A DNA stretch of 64,000 bases, taken from contig NZ_WTYX01000001.1 in the NCBI RefSeq assembly GCF_009827395.1, positions 1,059,722 to 1,123,721 of the forward strand, given 5' to 3'. This document shows, piece by piece, positions 1-8,510 of this stretch (its first letter is position 1; each line of letters starts with the position of its first letter). Origin of the DNA: Pontixanthobacter aquaemixtae. Lineage in GTDB: Bacteria; Pseudomonadota; Alphaproteobacteria; Sphingomonadales; Sphingomonadaceae. Position numbers and translations under genes: made by a program. The notes below the pieces were generated by a model. It did no database searches, was not told where the DNA came from, and saw only the letters and a list, made by a program, of their open reading frames with translations.

Positions 1-441
1 GCGATCAAACGCAGCCAGGCGCTGTTGATGCCCGAAGTTGTCGAAATGGAAGAGGTCGATTGCGACCGGCTTGAAGATGCCATCGCAAAATTGGGCGAGC
101 TTGGCTTGGATATCGAACGGTTCGGCCCGAACGCGATGCTGGTCCGCGCGGTCCCGCATGCATTGGGCAAAGCCAACCCGCACAAGCTGCTGCAAGATAT
201 TGCCGATGATATTGCCAAGCATGGAGAGGCAATTTTGCTGGGCGAGAAGCTCGATCTGGTACTCGCGACAATGGCGTGTCACGGATCGGTCAGGGCAGGG
301 CGCACGCTCAACGTAACCGAAATGAACGCTCTGCTTCGCGAAATGGAGCGAACCCCGCGCTCAGGCCAATGCAATCATGGCCGCCCGACTTGGGTCAAAC
401 TGAGCATGGAAGATGTCGAGAAGCTGTTCGGGCGGCATTAG
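1..441 (+). CDS. mutL: DNA mismatch repair protein MutL, C-terminal part
   Basis: This is the 3' end of a gene that begins before the window; the frame is open from base 1 and gives 146 codons. It matches the C-terminal dimerisation domain of MutL, the matchmaker that couples MutS mismatch recognition to strand cutting. Visible signatures are MACHGSVRAG, the NALLREMERTP stretch and the terminal GQCNHGRPT, which correspond to the ACHxA and CxHxRP metal-binding endonuclease motifs of MutL proteins from species that lack MutH. The N-terminal GHKL ATPase domain lies outside the window. The next gene is convergent, with its stop 22 bases away. Confidence 0.95.
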   Translation, partial: AIKRSQALLMPEVVEMEEVDCDRLEDAIAKLGELGLDIERFGPNAMLVRAVPHALGKANPHKLLQDIADDIAKHGEAILLGEKLDLVLATMACHGSVRAGRTLNVTEMNALLREMERTPRSGQCNHGRPTWVKLSMEDVEKLFGRH

Positions 442-463
442 CCCTTGGAACCAACCTTCGCGC

Positions 464-928
464 TTATTCTTCGATGGGCGCGTCCGGATCGCGCACGCTG
501 ATCAATCCGTTCGAGACCATTTCCAGCACGACTTCATCATTCTGGTTCAAAGTCCGCTGCTGGCTTTTGAATATGCCCATCTCGCGCCGCGATTTGCTGC
601 GGCGTTTTTCCAGAATTTTGGTTTCAACGCGCAGCGTGTCCCCGGGGTAAACAGGTTTTTTCCAGCGGATGCTGTCGACACCGGGGGAGCCAAGCCCGGC
701 CTGCTTATGCTCTTTCATATTGTCGACCATCATCCGCATGGTCATCGAGCATGTGTGCCATCCGCTTGCGGAAATACGCCCGAAATGCGTCTTTGCGGCG
801 GCTTCATTATCGAGATGGAAGGGTTGCGGATCGTATCTTTCCGCAAACCGCTTTACTTCCTCGAGCGTTACTTCATAGCGCCCGAAGGATTGCGTCGCGC
901 CGACAACCAGATCTTCGAAATAGAGCAA
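464..928 (-). CDS. MaoC-family hot-dog fold hydratase
   Basis: The 154-residue product has a MaoC-like single hot-dog domain. It starts with the family pattern (LYFEDLVVG) and carries YDPQPFHLD followed by FGRISASGWHT, where the Asp and His residues of (R)-enoyl-CoA hydratases normally sit. Such enzymes hydrate enoyl-CoA thioesters in the cytoplasm. The substrate cannot be told from sequence. It is followed by no obvious partner genes of fatty acid oxidation, and the upstream OmpA-domain gene on the same strand ends 9 bases before its start. Confidence 0.85.
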   Translation of the reverse strand: MLYFEDLVVGATQSFGRYEVTLEEVKRFAERYDPQPFHLDNEAAAKTHFGRISASGWHTCSMTMRMMVDNMKEHKQAGLGSPGVDSIRWKKPVYPGDTLRVETKILEKRRSKSRREMGIFKSQQRTLNQNDEVVLEMVSNGLISVRDPDAPIEE

Positions 929-936
929 GAGCAGTC

Positions 937-1389
937 CTAGCTTTCGATAATAATAACAGTCATTTCCACGCGGCGATTGAGTGGCTCGCGAACCCCGTCG
1001 GCGGTCCTCCGCGCCTGATCCATTTCACCGGCATAGGTGACCGAAATGCGGGACGGATCGACGCCAAGGTCCACAAACGCCTTGGCAACCGCCAGCGCCC
1101 GAGCTTTGCTGAGTTTCATGCTTTCGGCTTCGGTCAAAGATGTGTCTGCGTGACCTTCAAGATGAACATGTTTGCCGCTGTCAGCGAGATGGTATTTGAC
1201 GAGCGATTCAAGCAGCCTCAATCCGCTCGGTGTGATCTGCGCACTTTCCGATTCAAAATAGATCGAATTGCTTTGCGCCTGCTGGCCGCTTGGCTTCGCA
1301 GCATAGACGGGCTCTTTGGCTATTGCCAAAGGTGCGTTGCCCAGCGCAGCAGCCATAAGCGCCACCACAATAATCGCTCTGTTCAACAT
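937..1389 (-). CDS. OmpA-family peptidoglycan-associated periplasmic protein
   Basis: The 150-residue product has a signal peptide (about residues 1-24, ending near LAIAKE) and one C-terminal OmpA domain. The domain carries the typical LEGHADTS segment and ends with an NRRVEMTVI motif, where Asp and Arg bind diaminopimelate of peptidoglycan. There is no beta-barrel and no lipobox, so it is probably a soluble periplasmic or loosely anchored protein. It is encoded just upstream of the MaoC-like gene on the same strand and downstream of ychF, likely one transcription unit. Confidence 0.85.
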   Translation of the reverse strand: MLNRAIIVVALMAAALGNAPLAIAKEPVYAAKPSGQQAQSNSIYFESESAQITPSGLRLLESLVKYHLADSGKHVHLEGHADTSLTEAESMKLSKARALAVAKAFVDLGVDPSRISVTYAGEMDQARRTADGVREPLNRRVEMTVIIIES

Positions 1390-1404
1390 CCGCGTCTCCC
1401 CCGT

Positions 1405-2505
1405 TCAAACGTTGAACTTGAATAGCATGACATCGCCATCTTGCACGAGGTAATCCTTGCCTTCCTGCCGCAGCTTTCCGGCTTCGCGCGCAGCACTTTC
1501 GCCGCCAAGGGATACATAGTCATCATAGGCAATCGTTTCGGCGCGGATGAAGCCGCGTTCAAAATCGGTGTGGATCTCGCCCGCCGCCTGCGGTGCCTTG
1601 GCGCCCGCCGGGAAAGTCCAGGCGCGCGATTCCTTGGGACCTGCGGTGAAAAAGGTCTGCAGGCCCAGCAAAGCGTAACCGGCGCGGATCACGCGCGAGA
1701 GCCCGCTTTCGCTAAGGCCCAGTTCGGTGAGATATTCCGTACGTTCTTCCGCTTCCATCGCGACAAGTTCAGCCTCAATTGCGGCGGACACGACAACAGC
1801 CTGCGCCCCTTCGCTTTCGGCCTTGGCAAATACTTTCGCTGACAGATCGTTGCCCTCCGCCGCTTCATCCTCCGTGACATTGCAGACATACAGCACCGGC
1901 TTTGCCGTCAAAAGCTGCGCCTGCTCGAACAAACGTTGCTCTTCGTCATCCTTGGGCTCGGTCAAACGGGCCGGTTTGCCATCGCGAAGCAGTGCAAGCG
2001 TCTGCCCGAGCACGCTTGCGAGGATTTTGGCCTCTTTGTCACCACCGGTTGCTTTCTTCTCCGCAGCCGGAACGCGCTTTTCCAGACTTTCCAGATCGGC
2101 CAGCATCAGCTCGGTTTCGACAACTTCTGCATCGGCAATTGGATCGACCTTGTTGGCGACATGCTGGATGTCGTCATCTTCGAAACAGCGCAGCACGTGG
2201 ACAATAGCGTCCACCTCGCGGATATTGCCAAGGAACTGGTTGCCCAATCCTTCGCCCTGGCTCGCGCCTTTGACCAATCCGGCAATATCGACAAATGCCA
2301 GCTGCGTGGGGATGATCTTCGCGCTCTTGGCAATGGCCGCGATTTTATCGAGCCGGTCGTCGGGGACCGACACTTGCCCGACATTGGGTTCAATGGTGCA
2401 AAACGGATAGTTCGCAGCTTGCGCAGCCTGCGTTTCGGTCAATGCATTGAACAAGGTGGACTTGCCGACATTGGGCAGCCCGACGATCCCGCAACGGAAA
2501 CCCAT
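1405..2505 (-). CDS. ychF: Redox-regulated ATPase/GTPase YchF
   Basis: The 366-residue protein is an Obg-family P-loop NTPase, the bacterial OLA1 homologue that binds ribosomes and prefers ATP. Walker A is GLPNVGKST near the N terminus. The base-recognition motif is NVTE rather than the NKxD of GTPases, the hallmark of YchF. A coiled-coil domain sits in the middle and a TGS domain (QTFFTAGPKESRAWTF) near the C terminus. The start is placed at the ATG giving MGFRCGIVG because a GGAG box precedes it; the upstream extension of 22 residues is not family-like. Length is typical. Confidence 0.95.
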   Translation of the reverse strand: MGFRCGIVGLPNVGKSTLFNALTETQAAQAANYPFCTIEPNVGQVSVPDDRLDKIAAIAKSAKIIPTQLAFVDIAGLVKGASQGEGLGNQFLGNIREVDAIVHVLRCFEDDDIQHVANKVDPIADAEVVETELMLADLESLEKRVPAAEKKATGGDKEAKILASVLGQTLALLRDGKPARLTEPKDDEEQRLFEQAQLLTAKPVLYVCNVTEDEAAEGNDLSAKVFAKAESEGAQAVVVSAAIEAELVAMEAEERTEYLTELGLSESGLSRVIRAGYALLGLQTFFTAGPKESRAWTFPAGAKAPQAAGEIHTDFERGFIRAETIAYDDYVSLGGESAAREAGKLRQEGKDYLVQDGDVMLFKFNV

Positions 2506-2606
2506 CGAAAACTCCGGAAATAATGAACGAGCGGCCCTGTAGCGAGTGTATGAAACAAACGCCAGCTTCACCGAAACTTTAGAGTTTATACCGTATCTGC
2601 GGGCTT

Positions 2607-3716
2607 ATGAAAATGCACCGCATTCTTTTCATATCGGCCGCTTCGATCGGCCTTCTGCAAGCCTGCTCGGCTGACCCAGACGCCAGCTTTGACCGCGCGC
2701 AGGCGGCGCTGGAGAAGCACGATTATGGTGCAGTCAGGCTCGATCTGATCGAGGCGCTGAAGGCCAAACCGGATGATGCGGCAATGGTTGAGATGCTCGC
2801 CAGAACCGAACTTGCGCTGGGCAACGGGGAGGGCGCTCTACGCCAGCTCGACCAACTGGATGCGCTGGGTGTCACGCTGGATGATCACAGCCGCCTCCGC
2901 GCAGAGGCCGAAGTTACCCGCGGGCAAGCAAAGTCAGCGCTGACTTTGCTGGAAGGGGACAAAACAGCCGAGGCCGCGCGTATCCGCTCTCTCGCGCTTG
3001 TCCAACTGGAAAAATTCGATGAGGCGCGGGAAGCACTGAAAGCGGGTCTTTCCGCCTCAGGTCCCAAAACCCGTTTGCATGCCGATTATGCGATGTTCGT
3101 GCTGGTCGATGGAGAAGCGGACGAAGCCCGCCGATTTGCAAATATGGCGATGAAAGAGGCGCCGCACCTTCTTGATCCGCATATTGCCCTCGCTAGGGTG
3201 GAAGAGGCCGCTGGCAACTGGGGCAAAGCGCTCAATCTCTATGAAGGCGCGTCATCGGCTTTCCCGAACAGTCGTGCGGCAATGCTGGGCAGGATCCGGG
3301 CATTGGGCGAATTGGGCCGTATCGATGATGCCGAACCGCTGATTGAAAGTGCCTATGCGAAGCTTGGCCAGGATGTCGATGTCGCGTTTCTGATGGCGCG
3401 GTTAAAAGCAGAGCGGGGTGACTGGGACGAAGCGCGCACTATACTTCAGGGGAAGGAAGCGGAGCTCGGCTCCTATCCGCCGGCGCAGTTCCTGTATGCG
3501 CGGGCATTGATGGAAGTCGGGCTGGGCGAACTGGCTTACAAAAATCTGACCAGCCTCAACCTGCGTTATCCCGGAAATCCCGATGCAGCAGGCCTGCTCG
3601 CGAAGCTGAAAATAGAGCGCGGGGACAAGGCGGGGGCAGTCGATCTGCTGCGGCCGATCGTCGAAGGCGGCAATGCCCCCTCCGAGATCATTTCGCTCTA
3701 CAACTCTGCAAAATAG
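2607..3716 (+). CDS. TPR-repeat lipoprotein
   Basis: The 369-residue protein opens with a lipoprotein signal peptide and lipobox (GLLQAC, Cys at about residue 20). The rest is helical with tetratricopeptide-like repeats, for example around AMVEMLARTELALGNGEGAL and PHIALARVEEAAGNWGKAL. It is probably anchored facing the periplasm and acts as a protein-interaction scaffold; the partner is unknown. It points convergently at a PEP-CTERM gene. TPR lipoproteins are known partners of exosortase/PEP-CTERM systems, but this one is much shorter than the large PrsT-type proteins, so that link is only a suggestion. Confidence 0.75.
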   Translation: MKMHRILFISAASIGLLQACSADPDASFDRAQAALEKHDYGAVRLDLIEALKAKPDDAAMVEMLARTELALGNGEGALRQLDQLDALGVTLDDHSRLRAEAEVTRGQAKSALTLLEGDKTAEAARIRSLALVQLEKFDEAREALKAGLSASGPKTRLHADYAMFVLVDGEADEARRFANMAMKEAPHLLDPHIALARVEEAAGNWGKALNLYEGASSAFPNSRAAMLGRIRALGELGRIDDAEPLIESAYAKLGQDVDVAFLMARLKAERGDWDEARTILQGKEAELGSYPPAQFLYARALMEVGLGELAYKNLTSLNLRYPGNPDAAGLLAKLKIERGDKAGAVDLLRPIVEGGNAPSEIISLYNSAK

Positions 3717-3720
3717 AGAA

Positions 3721-3765
3721 TGGCGCAGGGTGGTGATGTCCACCCCGCGCCATCAGCAACTTTTC
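3721..3765. terminator. Bidirectional terminator-like hairpin
   Basis: A stem of TGGCGC-a-GGGTGG paired with CCACCC-c-GCGCCA, with one internal mismatch and a 6-base loop, lies between two convergent genes. Downstream on the plus strand come short T-rich stretches (cttttcagctttt). It can serve the TPR lipoprotein gene and possibly also the convergent PEP-CTERM gene. Confidence 0.6.
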
Positions 3766-3778
3766 AGCTTTTGGGTAG

Positions 3779-4111
3779 TTAGCGCTTCATCGCGCGGCGA
3801 CGGGCATAGCCGAGGCCGAGCAGGCTAAGACCGAAAATGCCCAGCATGCCTGGTTCTGGAACCTGCGTGCCGCCCGAAGTGGTCGAGCCGCCGGTTGTGG
3901 TTCCGCCAGATGTCGAGCCACCCGAAGAGGACGAAACGCCGCCGGAAGAGCTGCCACCGCTGTGGCCACAGCTTGCCGAGTAGCAGCCACTCCAGCCGCC
4001 CCAGCCGCCCCAGCCACCCCAGCCGCCCCAGCCCCAAGTAGCTGCGGCAGGTGCTGCGATTGCGAAGGAACCGATTGCTGCGGCTGTAATCAGTTTCTTG
4101 CCAATGATCAT
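3779..4111 (-). CDS. Gly/Trp-rich PEP-CTERM sorting-domain protein
   Basis: This 110-residue exported protein has a signal peptide (ends near APAAA), then a low-complexity tract WGWGGWGGWGGWGGWSG, then a Ser/Gly/Thr-rich stretch. The C terminus is a PEP-CTERM anchor: VPEPG, a hydrophobic helix (GIFGLSLLGLG) and the basic tail YARRRAMKR. Such proteins are processed by an exosortase (EpsH/XrtA type) and often end up in the outer envelope or extracellular matrix. No exosortase gene is present in this window. The start is the ATG preceded by a GGGGG box. The mature part is almost entirely repeats, so a structural role is more likely than an enzymatic one. Confidence 0.85.
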   Translation of the reverse strand: MIIGKKLITAAAIGSFAIAAPAAATWGWGGWGGWGGWGGWSGCYSASCGHSGGSSSGGVSSSSGGSTSGGTTTGGSTTSGGTQVPEPGMLGIFGLSLLGLGYARRRAMKR

Positions 4112-4312
4112 AATTCTAGCCCCCGTTGGAAAACAAAATTGGTTGATCTTGTGAAAAGCAACTCGCGTGCCAATCGCAGGAACGTGCGGCTTCTGATGGT
4201 TAACGGGGGAGGGGAAGCTCCCTAACTGTAAAGCATCTCGACAGTATTTGACGGAACTTTTGGGGTTTCAGGCCACCGAAACGGGCGCGGAAAAGGGCAT
4301 CTGGCGGCGAAC

Positions 4313-4882
4313 TTAGCCTTGCAGTCTCAGCGCCAAATCACTCACGAAACGCGCGCTTTCGCCTTTGGCGAGCCAATCTGCCTCTGCACCGATCGCGCCC
4401 AGCATATCGACCAGCATCGGTTGTTCCGCTTTCGCGTAATTGCCCAGCACATAACCATGAACGCGGTCCTTGTGCCCGGGATGCCCGATACCGATGCGCA
4501 CGCGGCGGAAATCGGCGCCCAAATGCTGATCGATATTGCGCAGGCCGTTATGCCCAGCATGCCCGCCGCCCTGTTTCACTTTCACTTTGAACGGTGCGAG
4601 ATCGAGTTCGTCGTGAAAAACGGTAAGCGCATCGAGATCGAGCTTGTAATAGCGCAGCGCTTCTCCGACCGATTGGCCGCTCTTGTTCATGTAGGTCGCG
4701 GGTTTGAGCAGCAGGATTTTCTCGCCGCCAATCCGGCCTTCCTGGGTCCAGCCCTGGAACTTCTTCTGGACAGGCGCGAAGCCGTGCATTTCGGCAATGA
4801 CGTCTACCGCCATAAACCCGACATTGTGCCGGTGCATCGCATATTGCGTGCCGGGATTTCCAAGGCCTGCCCAAATCTGCAT
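4313..4882 (-). CDS. pth: Peptidyl-tRNA hydrolase
   Basis: The 189-residue enzyme cleaves peptidyl-tRNA released from stalled ribosomes. It shows the whole family signature: GLGNPGTQYAMHRHNVGF with the catalytic His, KPATYMNKSG, FHDELDL with the catalytic Asp, and GGHAGHNGLRNI. Length is usual for bacterial Pth. It lies downstream of rplY on the same strand, an arrangement (ctc/rplY-pth) that is conserved across many bacteria, but a hairpin terminator lies between the two genes here. Confidence 0.97.
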   Translation of the reverse strand: MQIWAGLGNPGTQYAMHRHNVGFMAVDVIAEMHGFAPVQKKFQGWTQEGRIGGEKILLLKPATYMNKSGQSVGEALRYYKLDLDALTVFHDELDLAPFKVKVKQGGGHAGHNGLRNIDQHLGADFRRVRIGIGHPGHKDRVHGYVLGNYAKAEQPMLVDMLGAIGAEADWLAKGESARFVSDLALRLQG

Positions 4883-4920
4883 GCGTGCCGGTTAGAAGGG
4901 TTTGGCGTTGGTCTCAAATC

Positions 4921-4953
4921 AAAAACGCCGGCCGCACTTGCGTGGGCCGGCGT
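4921..4953 (-). terminator. Intrinsic terminator between rplY and pth
   Basis: A perfect 9-bp stem (ACGCCGGCC with GGCCGGCGT) around an 11-base loop is followed, on the minus strand, by a short T run. It sits after the rplY stop codon and 39 bases before the pth start, so it should end most rplY transcripts and lower read-through into pth. Confidence 0.7.
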
Positions 4954-4978
4954 CTTGTTGCGTAGAAAGGAGCGTGGA

Positions 4979-5662
4979 TCAGCCTTCGCTGTTCTCTTCG
5001 CCGCCTTCACCGTCAGTGCCTTCGGCTTCTTCGCCGTCTGCACCTTCTTCACCTGCTTCGACGTCATCTCCGCTCTCGTCATCCTGCGATTTCAGAGCAG
5101 ATGGAGCAACGATGGTGGCAATCGTGTAGTCACGATCAGTAATCGCGCTTTCCGAACCTTCGGGCAGATCAACACTGCTGATGTGAACCGAATCGCCAAC
5201 TTCGAGGCCAGCCACATCGATTTCAATCTCGTCAGGGATCTTGTCCGAAACACAAATGAGTTCGAGTTCGTGACGGACCACGTTGAGAACGCCGCCTTTG
5301 ACGAGGCCAGGGCAGTCTTCCTGATTCACAAATACAACTGGAATGTTCACCTCGATCTTCGCGTCTTTCGACAGGCGCAGGAAGTCGGCGTGGGTCGGGA
5401 CATCGGTTACCGGGTGGAACGCGACGTCTTTAGGCAACACGCGGACGCTCTTACCGTCAACGTCGATCATCACGATCGAGTTCATGAAGTGGCCGGTCAT
5501 CAGCTGACGAACCAGTTCCTTTTGCTCGACGTGGATCATGTGGGGTTCTTCCTTGCCACCATAAATAACAGCAGGAATCCGGTTTTCGCGACGCAGTGCA
5601 CGGGAGGCTCCCTTGCCAGCCCGTTCGCGCGTCTCAGCCGGCAGTGTAAGAGCTTCGCTCAT
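4979..5662 (-). CDS. rplY: 50S ribosomal protein L25/general stress protein Ctc
   Basis: The 227-residue product is the two-domain form of bL25 (Ctc type), which binds 5S rRNA. The N-terminal L25 domain ([25 protein letters not shown]) is followed by the Ctc beta domain and a strongly acidic tail rich in Glu, Asp and Gly (about the last 35 residues). The start was chosen at the ATG giving [10 protein letters not shown], which has an AAAGG box upstream; the 34-residue longer reading frame has no family similarity. It is co-oriented with pth. Confidence 0.95.
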   Translation of the reverse strand: MSEALTLPAETRERAGKGASRALRRENRIPAVIYGGKEEPHMIHVEQKELVRQLMTGHFMNSIVMIDVDGKSVRVLPKDVAFHPVTDVPTHADFLRLSKDAKIEVNIPVVFVNQEDCPGLVKGGVLNVVRHELELICVSDKIPDEIEIDVAGLEVGDSVHISSVDLPEGSESAITDRDYTIATIVAPSALKSQDDESGDDVEAGEEGADGEEAEGTDGEGGEENSEG

Positions 5663-5783
5663 GATATTTGCCTTTCGAAATGCATTAAAAACAATCTTCC
5701 GCCCTACGCCTCCAGGGTGACCATAGGATGCGGAAGCGCGCGCCTCTAAGGCGTAAAGCGGCAATTGGCAAGCAAAAGCGGCG

Positions 5784-6671
5784 CTATTGTATGCGCGTTA
5801 CCCTGTAGCCGCGTTCGGTCAGCAGCGCAGGCAGCCCGTCTACGCCAACCATATGGGCTGCGCCAACCGCGATCATCAGCGGCCCTTTTTTATCGGCCTC
5901 CGCCACAATAGTGTCGATCCACGCCCGGTTCCGGTTCTTGAGCAAAGCATCATACAGTTCCGGATCGGATAGCATTCCGGACGGATCATCTTCCAGCAAT
6001 GTATCGATATCGCCGGTCAGCCACGATCTGGTCAGGTCGGTGGTTTCGGAATCGTCGGGCGATTGGCTTTCGCGGACAACCGCCTCAAGCAGGTCGCGCT
6101 GGTCTTGTTCGGGCAAGCGGTCAAAAATGGTCAGCTGCTTCCGGCCGCCTTCCAGTTCTATCACGGCAGCAAATTGTGCGATCAGAGCGCGGTCAACGCC
6201 GTTTTCCGAGTCACCCTTGCTGGATAGTTGCGCCAAGGTCAGCGCGGCTGCCCAGGTCTCTGTTCCGGTGAAATCGTCGCTGTCGAGGCCGCCTTCGCTC
6301 AAAAGTAGCCTCAGATCCTTGCGATAGTCCGGGCGAACCCTTTGCAGCAGCGGCGGCAAATTGTCTGATACCGCCAATTCGGCGAAGATAGCGCGCAATT
6401 GCGTGGAGTTTTCCAAATCGCTGACTTCCACAATCAGCCAGTCGGATTGCGTCAAAGCGCGTTCCAGCTTTTCGGTTCGCCATTCGACCCCGTCGGGTAA
6501 TTCGTGGATGGTTCCGAACAGCCATCCCTCTTTGGTCCCATCCTGCGCGGTCACTTCCCACAGTGCGGGCGAGGGCGGGGGATAATCCTCTGCCGGAGAA
6601 GAACATGCGGCCAGCAGCGATAAAGCTGCCAGCCACATGATTTTCAGAGTAAAGCCGGATGGTTGCGTCAT
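5784..6671 (-). CDS. TraB/GumN-family lipoprotein (copy 1)
   Basis: The 295-residue protein has a lipoprotein signal (SLLAAC) and a TraB/GumN (PF01963-type) domain. The family's paired GxxH motifs are present as GTIH near residue 53 and GAAH near residue 271, with a Glu-containing strand IVEVSD between them. These residues line the putative metal site of the related Tiki proteases, so a peptidase role is possible but unproven. It overlaps the upstream paralogue by 4 bases, which implies one operon and translational coupling. Confidence 0.8.
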   Translation of the reverse strand: MTQPSGFTLKIMWLAALSLLAACSSPAEDYPPPSPALWEVTAQDGTKEGWLFGTIHELPDGVEWRTEKLERALTQSDWLIVEVSDLENSTQLRAIFAELAVSDNLPPLLQRVRPDYRKDLRLLLSEGGLDSDDFTGTETWAAALTLAQLSSKGDSENGVDRALIAQFAAVIELEGGRKQLTIFDRLPEQDQRDLLEAVVRESQSPDDSETTDLTRSWLTGDIDTLLEDDPSGMLSDPELYDALLKNRNRAWIDTIVAEADKKGPLMIAVGAAHMVGVDGLPALLTERGYRVTRIQ

Positions 6672-7606
6672 TGCACCCGTGTAGTTTCGATCCCGATGCT
6701 TGCCAATGCATCCTGCACGCTTTGCTCACCGGCCAGATGCCCAGCGCCCACAGCGATGAACACGGTCCCAGGAGTGTCGAGCCGCGTATCGATCCACTGT
6801 GCCCAATTGCTGTTGCGCTTGTACAGCAGCGCTTCTGCCAATGCGGGATCGCTGAAGCCTTCGTTCATTAGATCACCCAGGGTTTCAGGATCGCCCTTCG
6901 CCCATTCATTTACCATGGCATCAAGCGAGGGCACGATTTCGTCCACGCCATCGGCGGTTTCCATCAGGAATTTGATCTGCGATTCCATCGGAAGTCCATC
7001 GAAAACGCCGACTTGGAATTCGATTGTTTCCAGCTCGCCGCGCGGTGTGTCGGGCACTTTGGCTTCGAGAACAGTTTCGACACCTGCGTCGGGTGAATAT
7101 CCGGCCTGAAGCAGCGGCAGCATCGACAGGTTGATCGCTGCAAACCACGGTTCAAACGTGTCGAACGATGCGACCGGCAGGCCAAGCTTGGTCATCGCTG
7201 CTTCGTAACTTTCTTTCTGTTCTTCCGAAAGAAGATCGCGAAGCGATTGTCCTTCAGGCAAATTGGCTTTGGCCAAAAACGCCTGCTGGGCTTGCATTTC
7301 CGACCCTTCGGGCATGTAAATCTCTGTCACAAGCTCGTCTGAAGTGGTGAGAGCGGTAGCGATCTCAGCATTGTACCACTCGACATCCTTGGGAAGGATG
7401 TGGACCGTGCCGAACAGGTAAATGGTCGTGTCTTCATCAGCGACTTTCCACAAAGCCGGTGCTGTGGGAGCGGCGGTTTCAGCGGTCGCTTCGGCAGCGG
7501 CCTCTGCTTTTGGCGCCGTCTCGTGAGGATGGGCGAAAGCGGTGTTTGAGAAGGCAAACGCCAGTGCCGCAGTTGAAAGGCAGAGTTTCTTTAGTGTTTG
7601 TTTCAT
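6668..7606 (-). CDS. TraB/GumN-family secreted protein (copy 2)
   Basis: The 312-residue paralogue has a classical signal peptide (cleavage near NTAFA-HP), then an Ala/Glu/Thr-rich linker and a TraB/GumN domain. The key motifs are GTVHILP, VTEIYM and GAGHLAG, so the putative metal-binding Glu and both GxxH histidines are kept. It is the first gene of a two-gene unit with the lipoprotein copy (ATGA overlap). Unlike its neighbour it has no lipobox, so one product should be soluble in the periplasm and the other membrane-anchored. Confidence 0.8.
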   Translation of the reverse strand: MKQTLKKLCLSTAALAFAFSNTAFAHPHETAPKAEAAAEATAETAAPTAPALWKVADEDTTIYLFGTVHILPKDVEWYNAEIATALTTSDELVTEIYMPEGSEMQAQQAFLAKANLPEGQSLRDLLSEEQKESYEAAMTKLGLPVASFDTFEPWFAAINLSMLPLLQAGYSPDAGVETVLEAKVPDTPRGELETIEFQVGVFDGLPMESQIKFLMETADGVDEIVPSLDAMVNEWAKGDPETLGDLMNEGFSDPALAEALLYKRNSNWAQWIDTRLDTPGTVFIAVGAGHLAGEQSVQDALASIGIETTRVQ

Positions 7607-7707
7607 GTCAGTTCTCTTGTTGAAGCAATGGGGTGGAGTGGGTTGAAGATATTTCTGTTGTTACCGTAGAGCCAACCTAAGTTGCCCGGGCAGGGTTTAT
7701 GCCCAAA

Positions 7708-8328
7708 TCAGTCGCCACGTTGATACGTCCAAACAGCAGCATAAACCGCAAGGACAATCGCGAAGACTATCATCGGATCTTGAGGGGGAACCAGCGAGGC
7801 ACGTGCACCGAGCCACCAAAGCGGCGTGAGCACGACATAGGCAAGCATGCCTGCATAAGCGCCCGAGTTTGCTGCCGCTCGTTCGTGCTCATCAGCTGCG
7901 CGATGCCAGCGAATGCTGCTCCAGATGCTTGCGAGAACAAAGAGCGCGCCAAAGGCGATCGCTGCGATGGGCGCGATTGGGTTGTTGCTAAACAGTGCAG
8001 CCCCGCCGTCGCGCAAATCGCCTGACAAAGCGAAGCCGAATCCTATTACACCGCCGATAATCGCTGCAAAGAGCAAGACATTTCGCGACTTCTGGGTGCT
8101 TTGGCTGACAGGCTCTTCTTGGGGTCCAACGATACCGAGGGCTTTGATCCAGAGGAATGTTATGACGACAATGGTGACGGCTGCAGTGAGGACGGCAGCA
8201 AGAACAGTTCCGTCGCCATATCCCTCCAACGCGCCGTTTTGCGAGGCGATCATGATCCCAAAGGCTAAGAGGTAGAGGATCGCACAGAGAGCGATCTTGA
8301 GGGCGCGGGTGTGGTCAATTTTGGTCAT
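7708..8328 (-). CDS. Multi-pass membrane protein of unknown function
   Basis: The 206-residue protein has about five hydrophobic segments, starting with ALCAILYLLAFGIMIA and ending with MIVFAIVLAVYAAVWTY. I do not recognise a family. The start is placed at MTKIDHTRALK, inside the end of the preceding Xre gene (14-base overlap), rather than at the 30-residue longer frame, whose Arg-rich extension is antisense-like. Small Xre regulators followed by a membrane protein are a frequent pairing in which the membrane protein is regulated by, or modulates, the repressor; here that is inference. Confidence 0.65.
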   Translation of the reverse strand: MTKIDHTRALKIALCAILYLLAFGIMIASQNGALEGYGDGTVLAAVLTAAVTIVVITFLWIKALGIVGPQEEPVSQSTQKSRNVLLFAAIIGGVIGFGFALSGDLRDGGAALFSNNPIAPIAAIAFGALFVLASIWSSIRWHRAADEHERAAANSGAYAGMLAYVVLTPLWWLGARASLVPPQDPMIVFAIVLAVYAAVWTYQRGD

Positions 8329-8509
8329 CGAAAATCTCCTCAATCGAGAGGTCAAATAGGCGGGCCAGCTTGAACGCCAGCGGAAGCGACGGATCGTGTT
8401 TGCCGGTTTCAATGGCATTCACGGCTTGGCGCGAAACATCGAGATGGACGGCCAATTCGGCTTGGCTCCAATCGCGTTCTGCGCGCAGGACTTTGAGGCG
8501 GTTTTTCAC
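8315..8509 (-). CDS. Small Xre/Cro-family transcriptional regulator
   Basis: The 64-residue protein is a single helix-turn-helix domain: LRAERDWSQAELAVHLDVSR followed by QAVNAIETGKHDPSLPLAF and the ending FDLSIEEIFDD. This is the YozG/short Xre type that binds DNA as a dimer. The start codon is GTG, one base after the stop of the upstream membrane-protein gene, with the ribosome site GGAGAGG inside that gene's last codons. It overlaps the next membrane-protein gene, so all three genes are probably read as one operon. Confidence 0.85.
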   Translation of the reverse strand: MKNRLKVLRAERDWSQAELAVHLDVSRQAVNAIETGKHDPSLPLAFKLARLFDLSIEEIFDDQN

Positions 8510-8510
8510 T

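Noticed and set aside
2607-3716. PrsT exosortase-system TPR protein
   Set aside because: At 369 residues it is far shorter than PrsT proteins and no exosortase gene is nearby; kept as general TPR lipoprotein.
3940-4040. Short repeats in the PEP-CTERM gene as a CRISPR array
   Set aside because: They are codon-level Gly/Trp repeats inside a reading frame; no equal-length spacers.
4319-5749. Long plus-strand open frame (476 codons) opposite pth and rplY
   Set aside because: It is the antisense shadow of two clear conserved genes in GC-rich DNA; its product is like no family I know.
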